Of a stretch of DNA of 7,022 nt, positions 1 through 5,417 are shown one piece after another. The first letter of the stretch is position 1; each line of letters starts with the position of its first letter. Below the pieces are notes generated by a model. That model was not told the origin of the DNA, did not search any database, and saw nothing but the letters and a program-made list of their open reading frames with translations. The stretch is from Clostridia bacterium. GTDB taxonomy: Bacteria > Bacillota > Clostridia > Oscillospirales > CAG-272. The position numbers and the translations under genes are program-made. Location of the stretch: contig JAFTXB010000125.1 of the NCBI GenBank assembly GCA_017461825.1, forward strand, positions 1-7,022. The letters run 5' to 3'.

Positions 1-1
1 C

Positions 2-730
2 ACCCAAAAGAATATCCTTTCCTGTTCTCGTCGCTTCACAAAGAGAGGCGGCATAGTGCAGGATATCATCGTGAACATACACCCCTGATAGCTCGTGCTT
101 CGCCTGCAAAACGGTAGTGCGATCGACACGTGACAGCACCTCGTGCTCATTGGGCGTTGAGAGCTTGCGCTTGAGTATCTCAACACTTTCCTCATGCGTG
201 GGATATCCCATGCGGGTCTTGACAAGGAAACGGTCAAGCTGTGCCTCGGGGAGATCAAAGGTTCCCTTGGTCTCAACCGGATTTTGCGTGGCGATCACGA
301 AAAACGGCTCGTCCAAACGGTAAGTAACGCCGTCCACACTCACTTGGTGCTCCTCCATGCATTCCAAAAGCCCCGACTGTGTTTTCGGCATGGCACGGTT
401 GATCTCATCGGCAAGCAAAACGCCCGTAAAAACGGGACCCTTGACAAAACGGAATTCGGAGAGCTTCATATCAAAGAAATTGACACCGATAAGATCCGAC
501 GGCAACATATCGGGAACGCATTGCACACGCTTGAAATCGAGGGAAAGCGCATCGGAAAACTGTTTTGCGAACACGGTTTTTCCGGTACCGGGAACATCGT
601 CAAGCAGCATATGTCCCCCGCACAAAAGCGTGATGATGGCAAGATCTGTAACGCCTTCCTTGCCAACGATGGCGGCACCCACATTGGCATGGACTGCCCT
701 ATGCAATTTGAGAATATTTTCAAAGCCCAT
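2..730 (-). CDS. MoxR-family AAA+ ATPase, partial (C-terminus beyond the left edge)
   Basis: This is the N-terminal 243 residues of a MoxR-type AAA+ ATPase, a cytoplasmic chaperone-like family that uses ATP to assemble or activate partner complexes, often ones with von Willebrand A-domain or DUF58 proteins. Visible motifs are the Walker A loop DVPGTGKT (residues 45-52, Lys51), Walker B LLADE (105-109), sensor 1 in IATQNP (Asn150) and the family signature LPEAQLDRF (160-168). The stretch LLECMEEHQVSVDG is also typical of the family. Full members have about 310-330 residues, so roughly 70-90 are missing at the edge rather than by mutation. The start is ATG at 730, preceded by GTGAGGA about 9 bases upstream. 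It has its own promoter and follows a terminator, so it is a separate unit from the surface operon upstream. The partner genes usually found downstream (DUF58, transglutaminase-like) would lie outside the window. The family assignment is firm; the specific partner is unknown. Confidence 0.94.
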   Translation of the reverse strand, partial: MGFENILKLHRAVHANVGAAIVGKEGVTDLAIITLLCGGHMLLDDVPGTGKTVFAKQFSDALSLDFKRVQCVPDMLPSDLIGVNFFDMKLSEFRFVKGPVFTGVLLADEINRAMPKTQSGLLECMEEHQVSVDGVTYRLDEPFFVIATQNPVETKGTFDLPEAQLDRFLVKTRMGYPTHEESVEILKRKLSTPNEHEVLSRVDRTTVLQAKHELSGVYVHDDILHYAASLCEATRTGKDILLG

Positions 731-764
731 TTCAGTATCCTCACAAATTTTACTTTACCTTATT

Positions 765-793
765 ATTATAACACACCGCTATTGAAAAAGCAA
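765..793 (-). promoter_or_regulatory. Promoter of the moxR gene (extended -10)
   Basis: On the minus strand, TATAAT (770-765) is preceded by TGT, giving an extended -10. A weak -35, TTGCTT (793-788), lies exactly 17 bases upstream. Transcription would start near 758, giving an untranslated leader of about 28 bases before the ATG at 730. The site sits immediately downstream of the terminator of the preceding operon, which fits an independent transcription unit. Confidence 0.75.
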
Positions 794-797
794 GTAT

Positions 798-847
798 AAA
801 ATAATTGGGACAGCTTCATTTTTTCTATGCAGCCATCCCATTATTTT
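798..847 (-). terminator. Terminator of the three-gene surface operon
   Basis: A long imperfect hairpin begins 5 bases after the stop of the small secreted protein gene. AAAATAAT and ATTATTTT form the outer stem, GGGA pairs with TCCC (one bulged A), and a short GGCT/AGCT-type inner stem with G-U pairs closes on a loop of about 15 bases. On the minus strand the descending arm runs into TTATTTT followed by further T-rich sequence. This is consistent with a rho-independent terminator separating the operon from moxR. Confidence 0.75.
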
Positions 848-852
848 AGTAA

Positions 853-1374
853 TCAATTACCGACGGACACCGTAAAGATCAATATGCCCGTATACACGCC
901 TTCCGCGGCAATGTCATAGCGATCAACCACAATCTTTCCGCTAACGGCATCACCCTCCTCGGCAGAAAAAGCGGCAAAAACATCTCCGCTTTTTAAAATC
1001 GAATCCCCCTTCTTGACTTCATACGGCAAAGCATAAGCGCCGTTATAAAGCATAAAAGCACCGTCGGCGGTTGAAAGCTTGATCTGTACCGTTTTATCTC
1101 CAAGTTCTGTAACATTGGAAACAGACACACTAAAATCCGCATTCGCATAGGATCCGTCTGTGGCTGCGCGCTGTAAATTTCCCAAAGGGATGCTTTGCGG
1201 AATATTTACTGTAAATGTTGGATTGTTACGCAACGCGGTGGTTGCTGTAATATTCACACCTGCGTCTGTTTCCGCGGTCAAAGAGGCTGTTTCCTCCGCA
1301 AACGCTGTTCCTGCTCCGAGCAAAAGCATCAGGGCAAGCAGACAAACCAGTGTTATGATCCTACAGATCTTCAT
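853..1374 (-). CDS. Small secreted protein: free copy of the propeller protein's C-terminal beta module
   Basis: A 173-residue secreted protein of unknown function. Residues 1-26 form a signal peptide: a basic start, a hydrophobic core at 7-22, and a likely signal peptidase I cut after AFA (26/27). The mature part is one beta-rich module with no cysteine, no second membrane segment and no LPXTG motif. It aligns over nearly its whole mature length with residues about 450-575 of the RCC1-type protein encoded just upstream. Shared landmarks are PTF..NIP.SI.LG.L near residue 52, F.V...NV..L in the middle, a DG.F.L segment, SGD.FA.F, and a terminal G.Y.G...FTV.V. The start ATG (1374) overlaps the upstream stop as ATGA, with GCAGGA just before it, so translation is probably coupled. 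It could be a subunit that packs against, or competes with, the homologous domain of its neighbour, but that is inference. I cannot assign it to a named family with confidence; it resembles small surface proteins common in Clostridia. Confidence 0.88.
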   Translation of the reverse strand: MKICRIITLVCLLALMLLLGAGTAFAEETASLTAETDAGVNITATTALRNNPTFTVNIPQSIPLGNLQRAATDGSYANADFSVSVSNVTELGDKTVQIKLSTADGAFMLYNGAYALPYEVKKGDSILKSGDVFAAFSAEEGDAVSGKIVVDRYDIAAEGVYTGILIFTVSVGN

Positions 1375-3119
1375 TCCTGCGCCCCCTCTCTTTCCGTAAC
1401 CTTTACGGTAAATATCATTCTTCCCGAATAGCTCCCCTGCCGTGTGATCTGACTTTGATCGATCTCGATCCTTCCCTTGGCAATTCCATCCGACAAAAAG
1501 GTTGCAAAACCGTCGCCGCTTTCCAAGTTGGTTCCACCCGTTTCGGCATTGTAAACCGCATATGCCAATGAAAATTCCTCATCGGTCAAACGAAATACTC
1601 CGTCCGAGGATGCGATCTCCACAACGATCTTCTTTTCTCCGAAAAGATTGGAAACATTGGTTGCCTTCACTTCAAATACAGTCGATTTAACAGCATCCGA
1701 ATCTCCCGCGCTTTTCTGCGTCAGCTCTCCTACATCGATCGATGCGGGGATCGAAATTGCAAAAGTGGGTGCCGGAATCGTTGCGTTGAGTGTGATCTGT
1801 GTTTGATAGACGGCATCGGAAGAACCGCTGCCAAGCATGAGCTTGGCATTGCCGTCAACCGACCGCACAGAGACGGGCGCATCGGAAAATTCTGCCGTGG
1901 CACCGTTGCCAAGCTCTCCGTACGTATTTTTGCCCCACGTATAAACCAATCCTTGACCGTCGATCACGGCTGTATTGTCATACCCTGCCGCAATAAACAC
2001 GGGTGTTTCCCAAAGATCGGATACCACCTTGGTGGGTGTACTCAGCACATCGGCATCGGAGCCCGTGCCCAAAATACCTGACGCATTCTTCCCCCAAATA
2101 TAGACTGCGCCGTCCGTACCGATCGCCGCACTGTGCGAAGCTCCCGCGGATATTGCTTTCACTGCGGCGGTTTCGGGTGCAAGATATTTGAAGACCTGTG
2201 TGCCTTCATTTTTGGTTTCCCCGTTTCCGAGTTGACCGTATTTTTGATAGCCAAAGCTTGCAACCTTGCCGTCGTTCATCAAAACAGCGGTGTGATCGCC
2301 GCCCAAAGCCACCGAAACCGCACAGTACGCCTCAGAAGAGGTCTTTTTTACGGGGACGCTTACAACATTCTTCTCCCCGTCTTCACCAACATCGTCGGTT
2401 CCCGTTTCCCGATACTCATTCTCTCCCCAAAGCCAAACCTGTCCTGTCGCGTCCAATGCGGCGGCGGTCTGCGGTCCCGCAAAGATCGCCGTGATAAAGG
2501 GCTGATCCAAAGCCGTAATGCGTGTGGGATAAACCGCAACGCTCTCAACCTTGATCCCTTGATCGGTATCATAATACTGTTCAAGATTTCCGAGGATCCC
2601 AAACTGATTCGTCCCCCACGCATAGACCTTTCCCTCGGAGGTAAGCGCCAATGAAAATGAGATGCCTGCCGCTACAGAAACCACTTTTTTGCCTTCAAGA
2701 GCCCCCAAAACCTGCTTTGGCGTTTGAGTTGGCTGAGGGGTAGCTTCCAAATTGCGGTTGCCAAGCTGACCGTTTGCATCCGATCCCCATGTCCATACCG
2801 TTCCGTCGGTTGCCAGCGCGATCACATGGTCATACCCCGCGCAAACAGAAGAAAAATGCACCGTTTTCTCATCCACAACAGGCATTGTAACCGCTACGGG
2901 GAGCGATGAATCGGTATTTGTACCGTTGCCCAGTTCTCCGTTTTGGTTCTTTCCCCAAGCAAATGCCGTTCCGTCATAGCGCAATGCAACCATAAAATTC
3001 GAGCCGATGCTGATCATCGGCGTTACCTGTACGGTCTCCTCTGCAACAATGGCTGATCCCCCAAAGGAACCCAAGATCAAACACAGGCAAATGCACAGTA
3101 TCGGAATTCTTTTTAACAT
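1371..3119 (-). CDS. Secreted seven-repeat RCC1-type beta-propeller with C-terminal beta module
   Basis: A 582-residue exported protein. Residues 1-26 form a signal peptide (Lys-Arg start, hydrophobic core, likely cut after IVA). Residues about 38-424 contain seven RCC1 (ATS1-like) repeats, recognised by the G.V..WG.N..G.LGNG pattern, with the key Trp or equivalent at 55, 111, 168, 231, 289 (Phe replaces Trp), 342 and 395. Seven repeats is the number that closes an RCC1 beta-propeller. Repeat 4 degenerates to ENEYRETG, and the region between repeats 3 and 4 is the longest (63 residues). Residues about 440-577 form a beta-rich module homologous to the whole mature part of the next gene product. 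There is no LPXTG motif or C-terminal membrane segment, so attachment to the cell must be indirect, or the protein is released. Bacterial RCC1 propellers are generally thought to bind proteins or surfaces; the ligand here is unknown. The ATG at 3119 follows GGAAGGA by about 10 bases. It is the middle gene of the operon, 22 bp after the membrane-protein gene. Confidence 0.93.
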   Translation of the reverse strand: MLKRIPILCICLCLILGSFGGSAIVAEETVQVTPMISIGSNFMVALRYDGTAFAWGKNQNGELGNGTNTDSSLPVAVTMPVVDEKTVHFSSVCAGYDHVIALATDGTVWTWGSDANGQLGNRNLEATPQPTQTPKQVLGALEGKKVVSVAAGISFSLALTSEGKVYAWGTNQFGILGNLEQYYDTDQGIKVESVAVYPTRITALDQPFITAIFAGPQTAAALDATGQVWLWGENEYRETGTDDVGEDGEKNVVSVPVKKTSSEAYCAVSVALGGDHTAVLMNDGKVASFGYQKYGQLGNGETKNEGTQVFKYLAPETAAVKAISAGASHSAAIGTDGAVYIWGKNASGILGTGSDADVLSTPTKVVSDLWETPVFIAAGYDNTAVIDGQGLVYTWGKNTYGELGNGATAEFSDAPVSVRSVDGNAKLMLGSGSSDAVYQTQITLNATIPAPTFAISIPASIDVGELTQKSAGDSDAVKSTVFEVKATNVSNLFGEKKIVVEIASSDGVFRLTDEEFSLAYAVYNAETGGTNLESGDGFATFLSDGIAKGRIEIDQSQITRQGSYSGRMIFTVKVTEREGAQE

Positions 3120-3141
3120 AAAAGCAAGATCCTTCCTTATG

Positions 3142-3852
3142 TTATTTGCTGACTGTCAGAGTTGTTTCCACATTCGCGCCGTTCATGGCAGAACGGTCGA
3201 CAAGCGAAAACGACTCGATTCGAATACAAAGAGAATATTCCCCCGCTTGCAAAGCGCGGTCAAGCTCAATGTCGGTCACAGCCATTCCCGGCGGGATCAA
3301 TCCCGAGCGGTAGATCTCCTCATTCGTTTCACTCAAGATCAATATAAAACGAAAATAACACGGGTTATGATCGGGGTTCAGCAACACGATCTGCACATTT
3401 CGCTCATCGGCAGGAAAAAAGACATTTGAGTACCCGGGAACAGTGATCTCATCTCTGTCAGCACCGCCCGCATTGGCATAAATACTATGGTAATCCTTTG
3501 CTCCGGGATCGATCCCATCCCGATTGGCGTTTTGGCTTTTGCTGATCCACATTCCCAAAAACAGACTTCCCACCGTCAGTACGGCGACAAGAGTGAGCGC
3601 GATGGCAATATAGCTTTTTTTGATCAAAATACCGCCAACGGCAGACGTTACCGATTTCGACAAAACCGCGGTGGAATCGGTTTCTTTTGCAATCGCTTCG
3701 GGCTCATCCGCCACAGCATCCTCGGCTTCGTGTTCCTCGGTTGTGGGAGTGGAGCTTTCGGGATCGACACACTCATCCGATGCGATTTCGTCCGTTGCTT
3801 GAGTTTCATCAAAAGAAGTCTCTTTGAGCAGGTCTTCGGTCTCTTTTTCCAT
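3142..3852 (-). CDS. Single-pass membrane protein with acidic cytoplasmic tail and extracytoplasmic beta domain
   Basis: A 236-residue protein of unknown function. Residues 1-60 are extremely rich in Glu and Asp (over 20 acidic against three lysines) and look disordered. Lys-Lys at 78-79 precedes one hydrophobic segment at about 80-102, so the positive-inside rule predicts the tail inside and residues 103-236 outside. The outer part alternates hydrophobic strands typical of a beta sandwich. Landmarks are ITVPGYSNVFFPAD (136-149), VLLNPDHNPCYFRF (156-169), GLIPPGMA (184-191) and LQAGEYSLCIRIE (201-213). Cys165 and Cys209 could form a disulfide. From memory, similar VLLNP.GNPCYF-type outer domains occur in clostridial membrane proteins encoded beside small secreted proteins; I have not verified this. 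The start ATG (3852) has a strong AGGAGGGG site about 9-11 bases upstream. As first gene of the operon it may anchor or assemble the two secreted proteins, which lack anchors of their own; that role is inferred from context. Confidence 0.86.
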   Translation of the reverse strand: MEKETEDLLKETSFDETQATDEIASDECVDPESSTPTTEEHEAEDAVADEPEAIAKETDSTAVLSKSVTSAVGGILIKKSYIAIALTLVAVLTVGSLFLGMWISKSQNANRDGIDPGAKDYHSIYANAGGADRDEITVPGYSNVFFPADERNVQIVLLNPDHNPCYFRFILILSETNEEIYRSGLIPPGMAVTDIELDRALQAGEYSLCIRIESFSLVDRSAMNGANVETTLTVSK

Positions 3853-3894
3853 TGTGATCCACCCCTCCTGTCATTTTTTGTCGAGTTTGCATTT

Positions 3895-3923
3895 ATTATA
3901 TCATATTCCCCCTTAAAATTCAA
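3895..3923 (-). promoter_or_regulatory. Promoter of the surface operon
   Basis: On the minus strand, TTGAAT (3923-3918) and a perfect TATAAT (3900-3895) are separated by exactly 17 bases, a near-consensus housekeeping sigma promoter. Transcription would begin near 3888, giving a leader of about 36 bases that contains the AGGAGGGG ribosome binding site. No other promoter is evident inside the operon, so all three genes are probably transcribed from here. Confidence 0.82.
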
Positions 3924-3965
3924 GTCTCTATCCTATCTTTTTCCAAAGTTTGGAATTAAGCGGTT

Positions 3966-4026
3966 AAAATTACACCCTAAATTGATAAAATGGGGGGCAT
4001 TTTTTCTTAAATGTGGGTGTATTTTT
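3966..4026. repeat. Nested inverted repeat in the divergent intergenic region
   Basis: The outer arms are TACACCC (3971-3977) and GGGTGTA (4015-4021). They extend after one T-T mismatch by AAAA (3966-3969) with TTTT (4023-4026). Inside the 37-base interval is a second hairpin, AAAATG (3987-3992) and CATTTT (3998-4003), with a loop of five G. On the plus strand the outer stem is followed by seven T, like an intrinsic terminator. However, no plus-strand gene precedes it, and it ends about 20 bases before the rhaA -35 box. It could be a terminator for stray plus-strand transcription, an attenuator for an upstream start, or a pair of protein-binding half sites. Confidence 0.55.
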
Positions 4027-4045
4027 TTATCTTGGAAGAAATTTG

Positions 4046-4074
4046 TTGCAAAACGCTTGAAAATCCTTTATAAT
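4046..4074 (+). promoter_or_regulatory. Promoter of rhaA
   Basis: TTGCAA (4046-4051) and TATAAT (4069-4074) are separated by 17 bases. Transcription would start near 4081, so the leader is only about 23 bases and leaves little room for RNA-based control. An imperfect palindrome, TTGCAAAACGCTTGAAA (4046-4062), overlaps the -35 box and spacer and could be an operator. Confidence 0.78.
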
Positions 4075-4103
4075 AAAAGCAATCAAAACAACGGAGGTTG
4101 GAT

Positions 4104-5354
4104 ATGACACAGCAAGAACTTTATCAGATTGCCAAAGAACGCTATGCGGCAATCGGCATCAACACGGACGAAGTGATCGAAAAGCTTTCTAAAGTTTCTA
4201 TCTCCATGCATTGCTGGCAGGGGGACGATGTAAAGGGCTTTGAAAATTCGGGAGATTTAACCGGCGGTATTCAAACCACGGGAAATTATCCGGGCGCCGC
4301 AACAACGCCTGCCGAATTGATGGCGGATATCGAAAAGGCTTTTTCTCTGATCCCCGGAAAGCATAACATCAACATACACGCCTGCTACGGCATCTATCCC
4401 GACGGAAATATCCCCGACCGCGACGCGATCCGCCCCGAGGATTTTAAGCCTTGGGTAGACTTTGCAAAGGCACACGGCGTTGGTCTTGACTTCAACCCCA
4501 CTTATTTTTCGCATCCTCTGGCGGCAGACGGCACCTTGACACATCCCAATGAGGAGATCCGCGCATTCTGGATCCGTCACGGCATTGCCTGCATCCGCAT
4601 TTCGGAGTATTTCGCACGCGAGACGGGGTTCCCCTGCCTGATGAACATCTGGATCCCCGACGGCATGAAGGACATTCCCGCCGACAGACTGGGACCGAGA
4701 ATGCGCTATATGGATTCTCTTGACAAGATCCTGGGGTGCGGTTACGACAAAAATCTGGTCAATGTAACATTGGAATCAAAGGTGTTCGGCATCGGTTTGG
4801 AATCCTATACCGCAGGCTCGGCAGAGTTTGCGCTCTCTTACGCAACCTCACGCGGTATCGTTCCGCTGATGGATAACGGTCACTATCACCCCACCGAGCT
4901 GGTTTCGGATAAGATCTCTGCCCTGCTCTGTTTTAATCCCAAGATCGCGCTCCACGTCACGCGCGGTGTCCGTTGGGATTCCGACCACGTAGTGCGCTAT
5001 GATGATGAAACGCTGGAAATGATGAAAGAGATCGTACGCAATGACGCACTTGACCGTGTAATCCTTGCAACCGACTATTTTGATGCCTCTATCAACCGCA
5101 TTGCCGCTTGGGTGATCGGTATGCGCTCGGTTCAAAAGGCACTTTTGACCGCTATGCTTTTGCCCAACGCAAAGCTCAAAGAATTGCAGGATACGATGCA
5201 ATTTACAGAACTGATGATGCTTCAGGAAGAGATGAAATTCTACCCCGTTGGCGACGTTTGGAACGAATTTTGCCGCCGCGCGGGAATACCCGGAGATGCA
5301 GGTTGGTTTGAAGTTGTCCGTGCATATGAACAGGACGTACTGGCAAAGAGATGA
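4104..5354 (+). CDS. rhaA: L-rhamnose isomerase
   Basis: A 416-residue cytoplasmic enzyme that converts L-rhamnose to L-rhamnulose, the first step of L-rhamnose breakdown. E. coli RhaA has 419 residues. The match runs end to end: ISMHCWQGDDV.GFEN (33-48), TGGIQTTGNYPG (53-64), GLDFNPT.FSHPL (127-139), MNIWIPDGMKDI (180-191), the Glu224 region ESK.FGIG, DNGHYHPTE (257-265), VRWDSDHV (289-296) and DYFDASINRIAAWVIG (324-339). Residues recalled as metal ligands in E. coli RhaA (Glu234, Asp267, His270, His294, Asp302, Asp304, Asp334) fall, with a constant offset of ten, on Glu224, Asp257, His260, His284, Asp292, Asp294 and Asp324, all conserved. GGAGG at 4093-4097 lies 6 bases before ATG 4104. An in-frame TTG at 4098 touches that site directly, so ATG 4104 is the better start. 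No rhamnulokinase, aldolase, transporter or regulator gene is in view; the gene appears to be transcribed alone. Confidence 0.97.
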   Translation: MTQQELYQIAKERYAAIGINTDEVIEKLSKVSISMHCWQGDDVKGFENSGDLTGGIQTTGNYPGAATTPAELMADIEKAFSLIPGKHNINIHACYGIYPDGNIPDRDAIRPEDFKPWVDFAKAHGVGLDFNPTYFSHPLAADGTLTHPNEEIRAFWIRHGIACIRISEYFARETGFPCLMNIWIPDGMKDIPADRLGPRMRYMDSLDKILGCGYDKNLVNVTLESKVFGIGLESYTAGSAEFALSYATSRGIVPLMDNGHYHPTELVSDKISALLCFNPKIALHVTRGVRWDSDHVVRYDDETLEMMKEIVRNDALDRVILATDYFDASINRIAAWVIGMRSVQKALLTAMLLPNAKLKELQDTMQFTELMMLQEEMKFYPVGDVWNEFCRRAGIPGDAGWFEVVRAYEQDVLAKR

Positions 5355-5377
5355 TCAAAACATAAAAATATGCAGCA

Positions 5378-5406
5378 AGAGGGAGACTTTTGTAGGTTCT
5401 CCCTCT
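5378..5406. terminator. Shared hairpin between convergent rhaA and desulfurase genes
   Basis: AGAGGGAGA (5378-5386) and TCTCCCTCT (5398-5406) form a perfect 9-bp stem around an 11-base loop. It lies 23 bases after the rhaA stop and 11 bases after the end of the minus-strand desulfurase gene. The plus-strand tail is pyrimidine-rich (CGTTCTCTTTCTC) and the minus-strand tail contains ATTTTT after about eight bases. Neither is an ideal T-run, so it is called a bidirectional terminator mainly from its position and stem. Confidence 0.62.
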
Positions 5407-5417
5407 CGTTCTCTTTC

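Noticed and set aside
194..799. A 201-codon open frame on the plus strand.
   Set aside because: It is antisense to moxR, whose minus-strand translation shows intact Walker A, Walker B and sensor motifs plus a ribosome binding site and promoter. The plus-strand frame has low-complexity, non-family sequence and no ribosome binding site.
2133..2654. A 173-codon plus-strand open frame inside the propeller gene.
   Set aside because: It is antisense to RCC1 repeats 3-6, with no start signal and no recognisable protein pattern; the repeats on the minus strand explain the open frame.
853..3119. Sortase-anchored or pilin-type surface proteins.
   Set aside because: Neither secreted protein has an LPXTG-like motif, a C-terminal hydrophobic segment with a basic tail, or a lipobox, and no sortase gene is in the window.
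4046..4062. CcpA catabolite-response element at the rhaA promoter.
   Set aside because: Only the central AAnCGnT core matches; the flanking TG and CA positions of the consensus do not, so it is reported only as a generic palindrome.
4098..4103. TTG at 4098 as an upstream start for rhaA.
   Set aside because: It directly abuts the GGAGG site with no spacer. ATG at 4104 has the usual 6-base spacing and gives the family-typical N-terminus.
3487..4107. A 206-codon open frame on the plus strand running up to the rhaA start.
   Set aside because: It lies opposite the membrane-protein gene, which has a consensus promoter, a strong ribosome binding site and sensible topology. The plus-strand frame then crosses the AT-rich intergenic region, where its translation is composition-driven.
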